A stretch of 64,000 bases of DNA, taken from the NCBI GenBank assembly GCA_025618425.1, contig CM046832.1:68927707-68991706 (forward strand). The letters are read 5' to 3'. The position numbers and the translations under genes were made by a program. Shown here one piece after another: positions 54,234 through 63,973 of this stretch (its first letter is position 1; each line of letters starts with the position of its first letter). This DNA comes from Heliocidaris tuberculata (lineage: Eukaryota > Echinodermata > Echinoidea > Camarodonta > Echinometridae). The notes beneath the pieces are model-generated. The model was not told the DNA's origin, did not search any database, and worked only from the letters and a program-made list of their open reading frames with translations.

Positions 54234-55265
54234 CAGTGCATCCCCCCAAAAAGTTAACAGTTGGAAAAAGTCTCCCAAAATAAATATTTCAAAATATTTG
54301 TAGGAAACTTTCATACCCGTGGATAGATTAGGGTCTCTTCTATCAAATGACACCAAAATATGTGGCACTATTTTGAGCTCGATTGAGCGAAAGCGACTTT
54401 TGCGAAAGGGAGCAAAATCCAGACTTGACAAGAATTGGTATTTTGTGCTGACTAGTGTTAACAAATTTGAGAACCGTAAAAAGTTGACCCTTTTTCCAAA
54501 TGTCAACTTTTTACGGTTCTCAAAAAAGTTAACAGTTGGAAAAAGTCTCCCCAAATGAACATTTCAAAATATGTTCATGAAATTTTCATACCTATGGATA
54601 GCTTAGGGTCTCTCCTATCAAATGATCCCATAACATCTAACGATATGTTACGCTTGAGTGAGCAAAAGCCATTATTGTGAAATGGTGCAAAATCTATGGT
54701 TGACAAAACTTTGTATTGGTTCTGTCTGGTATCAGTAAAGTTTAGAGTTTTGAAAAGGCTTAGAAACTTTCATATTCTGATCATTAAAAGGCAATTTATG
54801 AAAGAATAGACTTTGTTTTCTGTACGTCTTGACATATCCCATCAAAACTTTATGGTTGACTGAGAAAACCAGCCTGAAATATAACCTTGCCAAAACTAAT
54901 ATTTCAAAACACTTGGTAAAGCAAAAATATTGATGAGATACATAAGGACAAACAGAGAACAGAACCTCTTCTTTGATAAGTTGTCTATTATTGATCAAAT
55001 ATAAATATTTATAAGCCTTTTCATGACGCTCACCATTGCTGATACCAGCGAGAAGAAATACCAATTCTTGTCAAGTCTGGATTTTGCACCTTTTCACAAA
55101 AGTGGTCTTTGCTCACTCAAGCGTAAAATATTGCCACATATCTTGGTGTCATTTGATAGAAGAGATCCTAAGCTATCCACAGGTATGAAATTTTGCTTCA
55201 AATATTTTGAAATATATATTTGGGAGGACTTTTTCTGACTGTTAACTTTTTGGGGGTACACACTG
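54234..55265. mobile_element. ~1.03-kb foldback MITE
   Basis: Left end CAGTGCATCCCCCCAAAAAG then TTAACAGTTGGAAAAAGTCT; right end reversed CAGTGTGTACCCCCAAAAAG then TTAACAGTCAGAAAAAGTCC. A TA precedes the left C, as for Tc1/mariner-type insertion; the right flank has TG. Long inner arms are complementary. ORFs in both arms are discussed as a finding. Confidence 0.75.
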
Positions 55266-56475
55266 TGCCGACTAGCCCCCCCCCCCCCCCCACCACACAC
55301 ACAAAAAAAAAAATTATTTGTTTACTAGAGAAACTGAATATAAACCCTGCATCATCAAAGTCCTGAACATGTTTATCATTGTCATATTTCGAATATGTTT
55401 TTTTTATAAAATAGTTTAGAAAAGGACACTCCTTTCTGCATTAAATTTGTTGAATTGCTAGGTTTAAGCTGGGTGAGAAGGAATTTTTAACTGAAGCCAA
55501 AGATTTGATGGGAATAAAAGCCAAGGTTTTTAAAAAATGAGGGAAAGTAATACTTCGAGTGTATGTATATTTATACTGTAATGAACTACTTGATGGCTTT
55601 TATTACTATTTTAATGCATAAATGTGACAAATTTTTTTTCTAAACTTTAACGTCCAAGATTTTACACAGTGCACACTATTATGTTTATACATTTCTAAAC
55701 TTGCAAATACTGTTTAATGTTCCTTTTATGTTTTTTAATGAAAGTTAACACAAATTATGCATCAATGTACTACTCCTTCTTAGCCAGCGCATTGTACACA
55801 TGAACATTTCATGTGATCGAAATGAGAAACAAGAATATCTTGCTAGATGAGCCTGTCAAAATAAAATATATTTTTAACTAAATGTTCTAGTGTTGTTTGC
55901 CTTTGTACATTCTAGAATATATTTATTCGAATAGGCCAGGAGCCTGTCCTGAAGTATTCGCCCCATTTCACAAATTAGATTTGACCCTCTAAAGTTACTT
56001 AGACCATCCATGTCATTCACAAAAAGCTTGTGGGCCTAAATGTAGCCACCTGGTGTCACCAAGTCGGGTTGATTTCAACCCATCTAACAGATGCACTAAA
56101 CTTTGTCAGAAGGAAGTTGTATAACTACTATACATGACCAAAACAAAAAAAAAATGACAAAATTTTCTTTTGGAATGGGTCATCAGATGACCCCTAAAGA
56201 TGGGGTAAATTGTTCCCCTGAAGGCCCATTGACCAAATTTTGTCAGAACGAAGAGGCATGGCTATACATTACAAAAATAAAACTAAACTTGACAAAAATT
56301 TCCACTGGGAAGGGGATGTAACACTGCCCTGAAAAAAAACAGTTCAGTGACCAAGCTTTGTTGCCCTATATATCACCTAAATAATAAATTGTAAGAACAC
56401 AAAACAATCTGCTGGCCTTCATAAAATCTTTAATATTTTTCCAATGATTTTTTTTTTTTAATGATAATTGTTATA

Positions 56476-57466
56476 CAGTGCGTCCCAGAAAAAACGAAAC
56501 CAAGATTTATCAATGTTTAATCATATCTTAATCACAATTATGATTAATAAATGATACATACAGTTAACTCTGCATAAGTCGACCTTCCATAAGTCGAATA
56601 ATCGCCTTAGTCGAAGCAATTTTTCAGAACAGAATGAGCAAAACGTATGTTTTTTACCTCTTCTAAGTCGAATTTCGCCTAAGTCGAACAGATTTCTGTG
56701 GTCCCAAGAGATTCGACTTAGGCAGAGTTACCTGTATTTGTAAAGCTTGGATCCTCTTCTTTCATTTGATGCCACTCATATGATACATACTTCACGCATG
56801 AGTAAATAAAGACAATATGAAGCAGTGCTACAAAAAAGTCGTTTGGCCAACGATATTTGAATTTCAAAGAGATAATAACATTTCTAGAAAGTTCATTTTC
56901 TGCCCTTTCATTTGACACCTCAATCGGGAAAAATGACCCAGGGATGACAAAGCTATGTTGGTGTAAAGTGATGCTTGCATTTCCATGATTTATGCATGGC
57001 TGATCGTCAACAAAATGGAGTGGTGAGTACATAATGATAAAAGCTGATTGATAGTGAGGTACGTTTTCATTAACCTACTTGACCATGCAGTTAACAACAG
57101 AGCAACTATATTTCTGGTAACAGAATGGAGACGATCTGGGAGCCTATAAATTATGGAAATGCAAGCATCAATTTACACCAGCAGAGCTTTGTCATCCCTG
57201 GCTCATTTTTTCCGATTGAGGTGTCATATGAAAGGGCAGAAAATGAACTCTTCAGAAATGTGATTATCCCTTTGAAATTCAGATATCGTTAACCAAACGA
57301 CTTTTTGGTAGCCCTGCTTCATATTGTCTTTATTCACTCATGCGTGAAGTATGAGTGGCATCAAATGAAAGAAGAGGATCCAAGCTTTACAAATATGTTT
57401 CATTTATTAACCATAATTGTGATTAAGATTGATAAATCTTGGTTTCGTTTTTTCTGGGACGCACTG
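56476..57466. mobile_element. ~0.99-kb foldback element, Tc1/mariner-type ends
   Basis: Ends CAGTGCGTCCCAGAAAAAAC GAAACCAAGATTTATCAAT are inverted at both termini, with TA (TATA) flanks at 56474-56475 and 57467-57468. Long inner arms (about 56740-57045 and 57115-57385) make it almost a full palindrome. The left arm carries an extra insertion at 56561-56734. Confidence 0.82.
56561..56734. mobile_element. 174-bp pogo-like MITE nested in the foldback
   Basis: Left end CAGTTAACTCTGCATAAGTC GAC; right end reversed CAGGTAACTCTGCCTAAGTC GAA. TA on both sides (56559-56560, 56735-56736). The opposite arm of the host element (about 57385-57405, AGCTTTACAAATATGTTTCA) retains the uninterrupted site, proving insertion with TA duplication. 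Confidence 0.88.
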
Positions 57467-58665
57467 TATAATTGAAGAATCTTCTGAAAGGAAGTTATTT
57501 TCCAGTTTTCTTTATGTATGAACATAGAAAAGTCTAGAGGAGAAATCATTATTCATATGTGAAAAGTGAGTGTACTCTGTAACAGTGAAAGAATCATCAA
57601 TTACATAGTAAATAATGCACATCCAGTAGAGGAAGAACATTCTAGATCATTATGTACATGTATGATGTAAGATAATAACAATGTAATTACATGTATGTGA
57701 CCTGTTAACAATCCTGACCACTCATATGATACATACTTCACGCATGAGTAAATAAAGACAATATGAAGCAGTGCTACAAAAAAGTCGTTTGGCCAACGAT
57801 ATTTGAATTTCAAAGAGATAATAACATTTCTAGAAAGTTCATTTTCTGCCCTTTCATTTGACACCTCAATCGGGAAAAATGACCCAGGGATGACAAAGCT
57901 ATGTTGGTGTAAAGTGATGCTTGCATTTCCATGATTTATGCATGGCTGATCGTCAACAAAATGGAGTGGTGAGTACATAATGATAAAAGCTGATTGATAG
58001 TGAGGTACGTTTTCATTAACCTACTTGACCATGCAGTTAACAACAGAGCAACTATATTTCTGGTAACAGAATGGAGACGATCTGGGAGCCTATAAATTAT
58101 GGAAATGCAAGCATCAATTTACACCAGCAGAGCTTTGTCATCCCTGGCTCATTTTTTCCGATTGAGGTGTCATATGAAAGGGCAGAAAATGAACTCTTCA
58201 GAAATGTGATTATCCCTTTGAAATTCAGATATCGTTAACCAAACGACTTTTTGGTAGCCCTGCTTCATATTGTCTTTATTCACTCATGCGTGAAGTATGA
58301 GTGGCATCAAATGAAAGAAGAGGATCCAAGCTTTACAAATATGTTTCATTTATTAACCATAATTGTGATTAAGATTGATAAATCTTGGTTTCGTTTTTTC
58401 TGGGACGCACTGTATAATTGAAGAATCTTCTGAAAGGAAGTTATTTTCCAGTTTTCTTTATGTATGAACATAGAAAAGTCTAGAGGAGAAATCATTATTC
58501 ATATGTGAAAAGTGAGTGTACTCTGTAACAGTGAAAGAATCATCAATTACATAGTAAATAATGCACATCCAGTAGAGGAAGAACATTCTAGATCATTATG
58601 TACATGTATGATGTAAGATAATAACAATGTAATTACATGTATGTGACCTGTTAACAATCCTGACC
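56774..58665 (+). repeat. 946-bp tandem duplication
   Basis: 56774-57719 and 57720-58665 look identical or nearly so by eye. The unit starts inside the left arm of the foldback and ends about 250 bp beyond its right end (TTAACAATCCTGACC in both). The second copy therefore lacks the left terminus. Confidence 0.9.
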
Positions 58666-58908
58666 TTTGTATGAACTTCTTAGTAAGAGTGTAACATTGC
58701 AATGAGTCTATAAATAGATCACTGGAATCCCCTTCTTTTATTTGTTATACCTAGAACTATGTAGAACTTACCAGAGTGTTCCAAACCTTCATGAACATGA
58801 TGATTGTTGTAGTAGAAGGTAGAAATTTCTAGTTAAGGGTCGAGATTGTATATAAGCTGGTAGCTTGCACATAAATTTCAGAATTTATACCTAACATCGG
58901 ACTTTGTC

Positions 58909-59028
58909 ATGGACATCATCCTTGACATCGTATTCGACATCATTATTGACATCGTTATCGACATCATGGTCAACATCATATTCGACATCGTGATCGATAT
59001 CGTCGCCACTGATGACTTCCTGAATTAA
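58909..59028 (+). repeat. 12-bp GACATC minisatellite with a 39-codon ORF
   Basis: Eight 12-bp units GACATC(A/G)TNNT(T/C) run from 58912 to about 59003. Read from the ATG at 58909 they give MDIILDIVFDIIIDIV, an Asp-Ile-(Ile/Val)-X repeat, stopping at 59026-59028. There is no known family and no signs of a gene around it. Confidence 0.6.
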
Positions 59029-59429
59029 CTTGGACATTCTTCGGCTGGACATTCTTCGGCTGGATCTTCTTTTACCAGCTGGACAACATTTGGATTTACT
59101 ATTTGGGATTTATCATTGTGGATTAACAGCCAACTGACTCTACACTTCAAGAACATTCTGGACTCATACCTTGGACTCATACCTTGAATTCATATTCGGA
59201 GTTTCCCAGCTGATAAACTGTAAGTCTTTTATTATATGTAATATATATATATGTAATATTTCCTGTTGTTTTCATGTCATATTAAGAATAAACCACATAC
59301 CATCTAAAATATAACATCTTTTGTTCGATTCTGATCTTTTGTGGATTTTGGATCGCAACAAATCCTGAGATTTGATCACATCTTTTGTGCGTAAATCATT
59401 TCTCTTTTTTTTTCTCTCTCTCTCTCTCT

Positions 59430-59640
59430 CTCTCTTATTTTCTTTATCTCCCCTTTTCTCATTCTCTGTTTCAATTGCAAAATTTTGTTTTTATTCTTGT
59501 AACTTGTAAATTTTTTGTAAATATTTGTTATTGTTACTTTTCTCTATTGTTTTAAATATGTACGGACTTGCTAAAAAAACAGCCTTGTGGCTGTGCCGTA
59601 TACAAATAAATCAAATCAAATGAAATATATATCAAGTACA
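59430..59640 (+). mobile_element. non-LTR retrotransposon or SINE 3' tail (probable)
   Basis: The stretch ends ACAGCCTTGTGGCTGTGCCG TATACAAATAAATCAAATCA AAT: a short hairpin (CAGCCTTGTGGCTG) followed by AATAAATCAAATCAAAT. This is the style of CR1/L2-type LINE ends. Upstream is T/CT-rich, with no reverse transcriptase. Confidence 0.5.
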
Positions 59641-59993
59641 ATAAAAAACATTCAAAACAAATTCGGTTTTGGAACACGTAAATATATCATAGGCCTAAAT
59701 TATCATGTGCTTTTATTTGAAATACATCAAATTTATACTTCATGCATATTTAAAAATAATGGTGTTGAAGACAGACATACTGAAGCTTTTCGTCTCGCAC
59801 TCAGAGTATACCACAAGAATGAAAAGAAAGCCGAAATCGAACAATATAACCGGAAACTAAAGGAACAAAGTGCGGAAATATTAAATGGGTTTTGATTGGC
59901 TGCCTGGAAATAACAGGAAATTAGGCTAATTGCCAGCCGGTTTTGTAATAACGGGAGCTAAAATAATACGAGTGTCCTCACAAACTCTTTCTG

Positions 59994-60456
59994 ACCCCTT
60001 TCACACTCCCTGTTAGACCGCTCCAAGTTAGACCGTTCTAGAGGAATGGTTCTTGAAGAACGGTTTGATTGCTTTCACACTCCTCGCATCTTTTATGTCT
60101 CAAATCGCTCAACGAGTCAAAGTGATCTTGTTGCTATGGCAGCTCAGGTCAGTGGGTCAATTTTTTCGCGCGGAATTCAAACTGTATACTGCCTGCTAGC
60201 GCCTGATGCATTTCCCAGGCAACACACACACACTCACTTCCGATTGAAGTACGCTTTAGGATCGCTTTCGCTTTCACACTGCACGTTAGAGGGGTCTAAC
60301 TAAGAACCGTTCCTCAAGACCACCTCCCGAGGTGGTCGTCTGGGGCGCTCCAGAAGAACGCTTCCTGGACCACTTTAGCATTCACACTCACCTCAGAACC
60401 ACTCCTGAGGAACCTTCTTAGTTAGACCGCTCTAAAGAAGTGAGTGTGAAAGGGGT
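59994..60456. mobile_element. 463-bp MITE nested in the Penelope-like arm
   Basis: Ends ACCCCTTTCACACTC / GAGTGTGAAAGGGGT. The interior is rich in GTTAGACCG(C/T)TC and complementary blocks. The plus-strand arm near 63045-63065 (GTGCCGACAGAAAGAGTT) lacks it, giving the empty site; the duplication appears to be about 5-6 bp (TTTCTG/TCTCTG). Confidence 0.78.
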
Positions 60457-60592
60457 CTCTGTCTGCACAGAATAGGGTCGGTGAGCTGAATGTATGTGGC
60501 TTCAAGCATGCGCAGATGTGTAAAGTTGCTCACTCAGCTGAGAACTTTGAACCAAGATGAACAGTATTATCCACAGTACTCTTGATTGTTAA

Positions 60593-61674
60593 AGGTCATG
60601 TAGAGTTTTGGTAAGCCCTCAAAAACTGTTCGTCAGATTTCTTCAATTTTTGTTGATAAATAGCAAGATACTAGCAATACTAAGACACTGTGAAGATTTC
60701 GCCTCCTAAAGTTTAATATTAAACAAATAAGAGGCAAAAACTAATTTATGTGCCGGGGCAGGCACGTAAAATCCCGACAAAGGCAGCATGTGCTACACAC
60801 TGTACACACACGTGTAAAACCAATGAGTAGCTACATACAGTGATACACATGCTATCTCTATACGAAGCCCCAAGATTGCTGTGCGGGGAGCCATCGGGGT
60901 GGAAGGGTCCTAGCATAATGGCAGTGATCAAGCATTCCTTACAGATATTTACACTGAAATTCACCAGAAATCATGGATGGAATACCAAATGATCTCTTAC
61001 AGACATCTTTTGATACAAGGAGAACAACATGAGGCTGTATTTAAAGGGCAATCCTACCTTGGTAATAAGATGATTTGTGTGAAAGCAGAAAAATAAGAAA
61101 AACAAGATGGTGAAAGTTTGAAAGAAATCGGACAAGGATTAAGAAAGTTATGGATGTTTGAAAAATGAGATCACTACATCTATGCGAATCTCAAATTGGC
61201 AATTTGGTGAGTCAATTGTGACATTTTTGTGGACAACTCATTTGTCGTACACAAAAATATCATTAATTTGCGGTTTTCTTCGGGGCGCTTTTACCCTCGG
61301 GGCAGTACTCAAAATATATTGGATATAGCATATTGTTATAGATCCTCATGAGCGAAAAGATCCTACTGAGTAATGCATTTTAAAAAAAAGTGACATTTTA
61401 GTCATTTTGTGTGTTAGAACGAATGGGGGAGTTGTCCAGTTACATCACAGTGACATTACCTATTCGGCCAATTTGAAATTCCCATATGCATAGTGATTAC
61501 AACTTTAAAAAATTCATAACTTTCTTGTTGCTTGTCCGATTTCGTTCAAACTTTCACCAATCTGCTTCTCTGATTTTTCCTCTTTCTTTCAAAGCAACTT
61601 GCTATTAAGGTTGGATTTCCCTTTAACATGTTTCTCTCCAATTTCCTTTTTGCTACCAGTACTGCACATGAGCT
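60593..61674. mobile_element. 1,082-bp TTAA-flanked element nested in the Penelope-like copy
   Basis: TTAA at 60589-60592 and 61675-61678. Ends AGGTCATGTAGAGTTTTGGT and, reversed, AGCTCATGTGCAGTACTGGT. The plus-strand copy reads CACTTGCTTAACAATCAAGA near 62920-62936, the intact site. A smaller TTAA element (61045-61622) lies inside it. Confidence 0.8.
61045..61622. mobile_element. 578-bp TTAA MITE of the AGGGCAATCC family
   Basis: TTAA at 61041-61044 and 61623-61626. Ends AGGGCAATCCTACCTTGG and, reversed, AGGGAAATCCAACCTTAA. Same family and order of blocks as the two copies at 22.6-24.2 kb, here without insertions. Confidence 0.87.
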
Positions 61675-61915
61675 TTAAGCAAGTGGTGAGCGATAGCAGA
61701 ATTGGCATTGTCTGCCGTGTTGCACACATTTGTTGTTACCACACGCTAGCCTGAAGGTACTAGTACGTGCTGCTTTACGCGATCTGCTAGTTTTTGAGTC
61801 GTATGCCCTATGTACCGTACTTCACATCTGCACTTGAATTCGTAAATAGCATTGAAGATTTGCATGATAAGGAGTACATCTTTTTGGACAGACTAGATCA
61901 TCCTATGTGTGGTGA

Positions 61916-62126
61916 CAGTGGCGGATCCAGGGGGGGGGGGGGCAGGAGGCCCGGGCCCCCTCCCCGGGACCAAAAAAGGACCCCAAAAATGCTGAGGACC
62001 TTTTTTTTTTTTTTTGCTTGCTTGCTTGTCAAAGATTTTTTGAGTTAAAAAGGAGCCCAAAATGCTGAGGACATTTTTTTTTTTTTTTTTTGCGTGTCAG
62101 AAAATTTTGTAAATATTGAGCCCCCT
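61916..62126. repeat. truncated CAGTGGCGGATCCAGG repeat with two direct subunits
   Basis: Begins ACAGTGGCGGATCCAGG then G13. AATGCTGAGGAC followed by a T-run and GTCA(A/G)A occurs twice. Similar ends to the 48011-48168 MITE, but no matching right terminus is seen. Confidence 0.55.
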
Positions 62127-62470
62127 CCCTCAAAGTTTCTCGCTCGGCTGAGAACTTTGAACCAAGATAACAGTACTGTTCAGTGCACTCTTGATTGTTA
62201 AGCAAGTGGTGAGCGATAGCAGAATTGGCATTATCTGCTGTGTTGGGCACATTTGTTTTTGTACACGAGCGCGGGGGTTGTGACCGCACGCTAGCCTGGC
62301 GGTTCTGAATAGAGGAAGGTTCATGCTGCTTTACGCGATCTACTAGTCTTTTGAGTCGTACACCCTATGTAGCACTACATACGGCTTGCTTGACCTATTT
62401 CTCAAACTTGTAGTATGCTTTCCCTCGCCACGGCAGTTTGAGATAGACAGGACATTTGTTTGGTCCAAAG
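62127..62470 (-). pseudogene. second Penelope-like GIY-YIG fragment (minus strand)
   Basis: Minus strand: FGPNKCPVYLKLPWRGKAYY followed by a stop, then in another frame YDSKDLVDRVKQHEPSSIQN and NSAIAHHLLNNQECTEQ. This is the linker before GIY-YIG plus the endonuclease, with the YIG segment corrupted. Truncated at both ends, and inverted relative to the copy at 62580. Confidence 0.78.
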
Positions 62471-62579
62471 ACCACCCGGTACGAAATTTGTCTTATCGAC
62501 ATCGTAACTGATAGAGCATAGAGAATCTGCTCTCGGTACACACTCACAGCAGAGATCGATCGCGTCAAAGATATTCTGC

Positions 62580-63300
62580 GTGATAATGGATATCCTGACC
62601 ATGTTATCGAATGCCACGTCACGCGGAAATCGAACAAACCTACAAAAATGCCGGTCTTTGGACCGAACAAATGCCCTGTCTATCTCAAACTGCCATGGTG
62701 AGGGAAAGCATCCCAAAAATTTGAGAAACAGGTCAAGCAAGACGTATGTAGCGCTACATAGGGCGTATGACTCAAAAGACTAGTAGATCGCGTAAAGCAG
62801 CATGAACCTTCCTCTATTCAGAACCGCCAGGCTAGCGTGCGGTCACAACCTCCGCGCTCGTGTACAAAAACAAATGTGCCCAACACAGCAGATAATGCCA
62901 ATTCTGCTATCGCTCACCACTTGCTTAACAATCAAGAGTGCGCTGAACAGTAATGTTCATCTTGGTTCAAAGTTCTCAGGCGAGCGAGAAACTTTGCATA
63001 TCTACGCATGCTCGAAGCCACATACATTCAGCTCACCCTATTCTGTGCCGACAGAAAGAGTTCATGAGGACTTTCGTATTATATTAGCTCCCGTTAATAC
63101 AAAACCGGCTGGCAATAAGCCTGATTTCCCGTTATTTTCAGGCAGCCAATCAAAACCTGTTTAATATTTCACGCGCTTTGTTCCTTTAGTTTCCGGTTAT
63201 ATTGTTCGATTTCGGCTTTCTGTTCATTCTTGCAATATACTCTGATGAGTGCAAGACGAAAAGCTTCAGTATGTCTCTCTTCAAAGCCATTTTCTGATTC
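62580..63300 (+). pseudogene. Penelope-like GIY-YIG fragment (plus strand)
   Basis: Plus strand: IDRVKDILRDNGYPDHVIEC, then GPNKCPVYLKLPW, a stop, GKASQKFEKQVKQDV, and in shifted frames DRVKQHEPSSIQNRQ and NSAIAHHLLNNQECAEQ. It is the uninterrupted counterpart of the two minus-strand fragments. Its 3' flank (62960-63300) matches their arms. Stops and frameshifts make it a pseudogene. Confidence 0.78.
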
Positions 63301-63565
63301 TGTAGTACCAAACATCTTTTCATTTAAAACAACCTCATGTAAAAGCATCATTCAGCATACCAACACTTACTTAACACACTTCTTTGAGAATTTTTGCCTC
63401 TCTTCACACAGTGTAACTCCAATGTACAGGAGTGATTCAAGAATAACATTTTGTATTCACATGATTTTTTTATTGGGAAGACTTTTACAAGGGAACAGAG
63501 ATGGTACAAATGCAAGCATCACACTGGTGTTTCATTGGAGAATGCCTGTAAATAATTTAATAGTA

Positions 63566-63769
63566 CTGTATAAGTGGTTATTTTCGCGGTGGTTTTATTT
63601 TCGCGATTTTCGCGAGTCGGTCCTCGCGAAAATTTCCACTTCAATATATGGCTATTTATAGTAACAAAAACATCACAAAAATCGCGAAATTAAACCCTCG
63701 CGAATTTCCCTACCTAGTCCAAAATCGCGAAAATATCTGTACGCGAAAAAAACAGCTTATACAGTATAA
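63566..63769. mobile_element. TTTCGCG-rich MITE
   Basis: Ends TACTGTATAAGTGGTTATTT and, reversed, TACTGTATAAGCTGTTTTTT, with numerous TTTCGCGA motifs on both arms. Interior ATATATGGCTATTTATAGTA. The ends include TA, as for mariner-type elements. Confidence 0.72.
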
Positions 63770-63828
63770 CAATCTTCTCCTTAATGTGCTCTAAACAAGT
63801 TTGACTGTCTTTTACAGTTTTGTGATCT

Positions 63829-63973
63829 GGGGCACATTGCACAAAAATTGTGTTTGATCGCAACTCCTAAAAATCGAACGCAAGTCCTAAATGCGCACTT
63901 CTGATTGGCTGAAAATAAAGTTGCGTTTGATTTTCCTGAGTTGCGTTCAAACACAAGTTTTGTGCAACAGGCC
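63829..63973. mobile_element. 145-bp inverted-repeat element
   Basis: The left end GGGCACATTGCACAAAAATT GTGTTTGA complements the right end TCAAACACAAGTTTTGTGCA ACAGGCC. The interior has AGTTGCG blocks. Non-coding. Confidence 0.65.

Larger units (their letters stand above)
52530..59769. other. downstream intergenic region
   Basis: No host gene was recognised. 52530-54230 is the probable D-type 3' UTR followed by AT-rich sequence with no repeats I could define. Listed separately: foldback 54234-55265, element 56476-57466 with its duplication, and a GACATC minisatellite. 55266-56460 contains C16 at 55276-55291 and nothing else recognisable. Confidence 0.7.
59770..61915 (-). pseudogene. Penelope-like retroelement 3' end with GIY-YIG domain (minus strand, interrupted)
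   Basis: Read on the minus strand from about 61880, the sequence gives LLIMQIFNAIYEFKCRCEVR and YIGHTTQKLADRVKQHV. It then gives NTADNANSAIAHHLL. This is the F-x-C-x-C...YIG-x-T...RxKQH...HLL signature of the GIY-YIG endonuclease at the C-terminus of Penelope-like elements. It is broken by a TTAA insertion (60593-61674) and a second element (59994-60456); frameshifts also occur. The far end (59770-59993) continues the same arm. Only the endonuclease end remains; no reverse transcriptase core is visible. Confidence 0.78.

Noticed and set aside
56718..57978. Two minus-strand ORFs of 104 and 125 codons with identical N-terminal parts
   Set aside because: They are copies of the same foldback arm in the 946-bp duplication; the shared sequence reflects duplication, not coding constraint.
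58690..59360. Solo LTR starting TG and ending CA
   Set aside because: TATA-like and AATAAA-like motifs are present, but no flanking duplication or primer-binding site could be shown, so it is mentioned only within the minisatellite finding.
63230..63661. 143-codon plus-strand ORF
   Set aside because: It runs through the Penelope-like arm, unique DNA and into the TTTCGCG MITE, so its content changes across element boundaries and it cannot be one protein.
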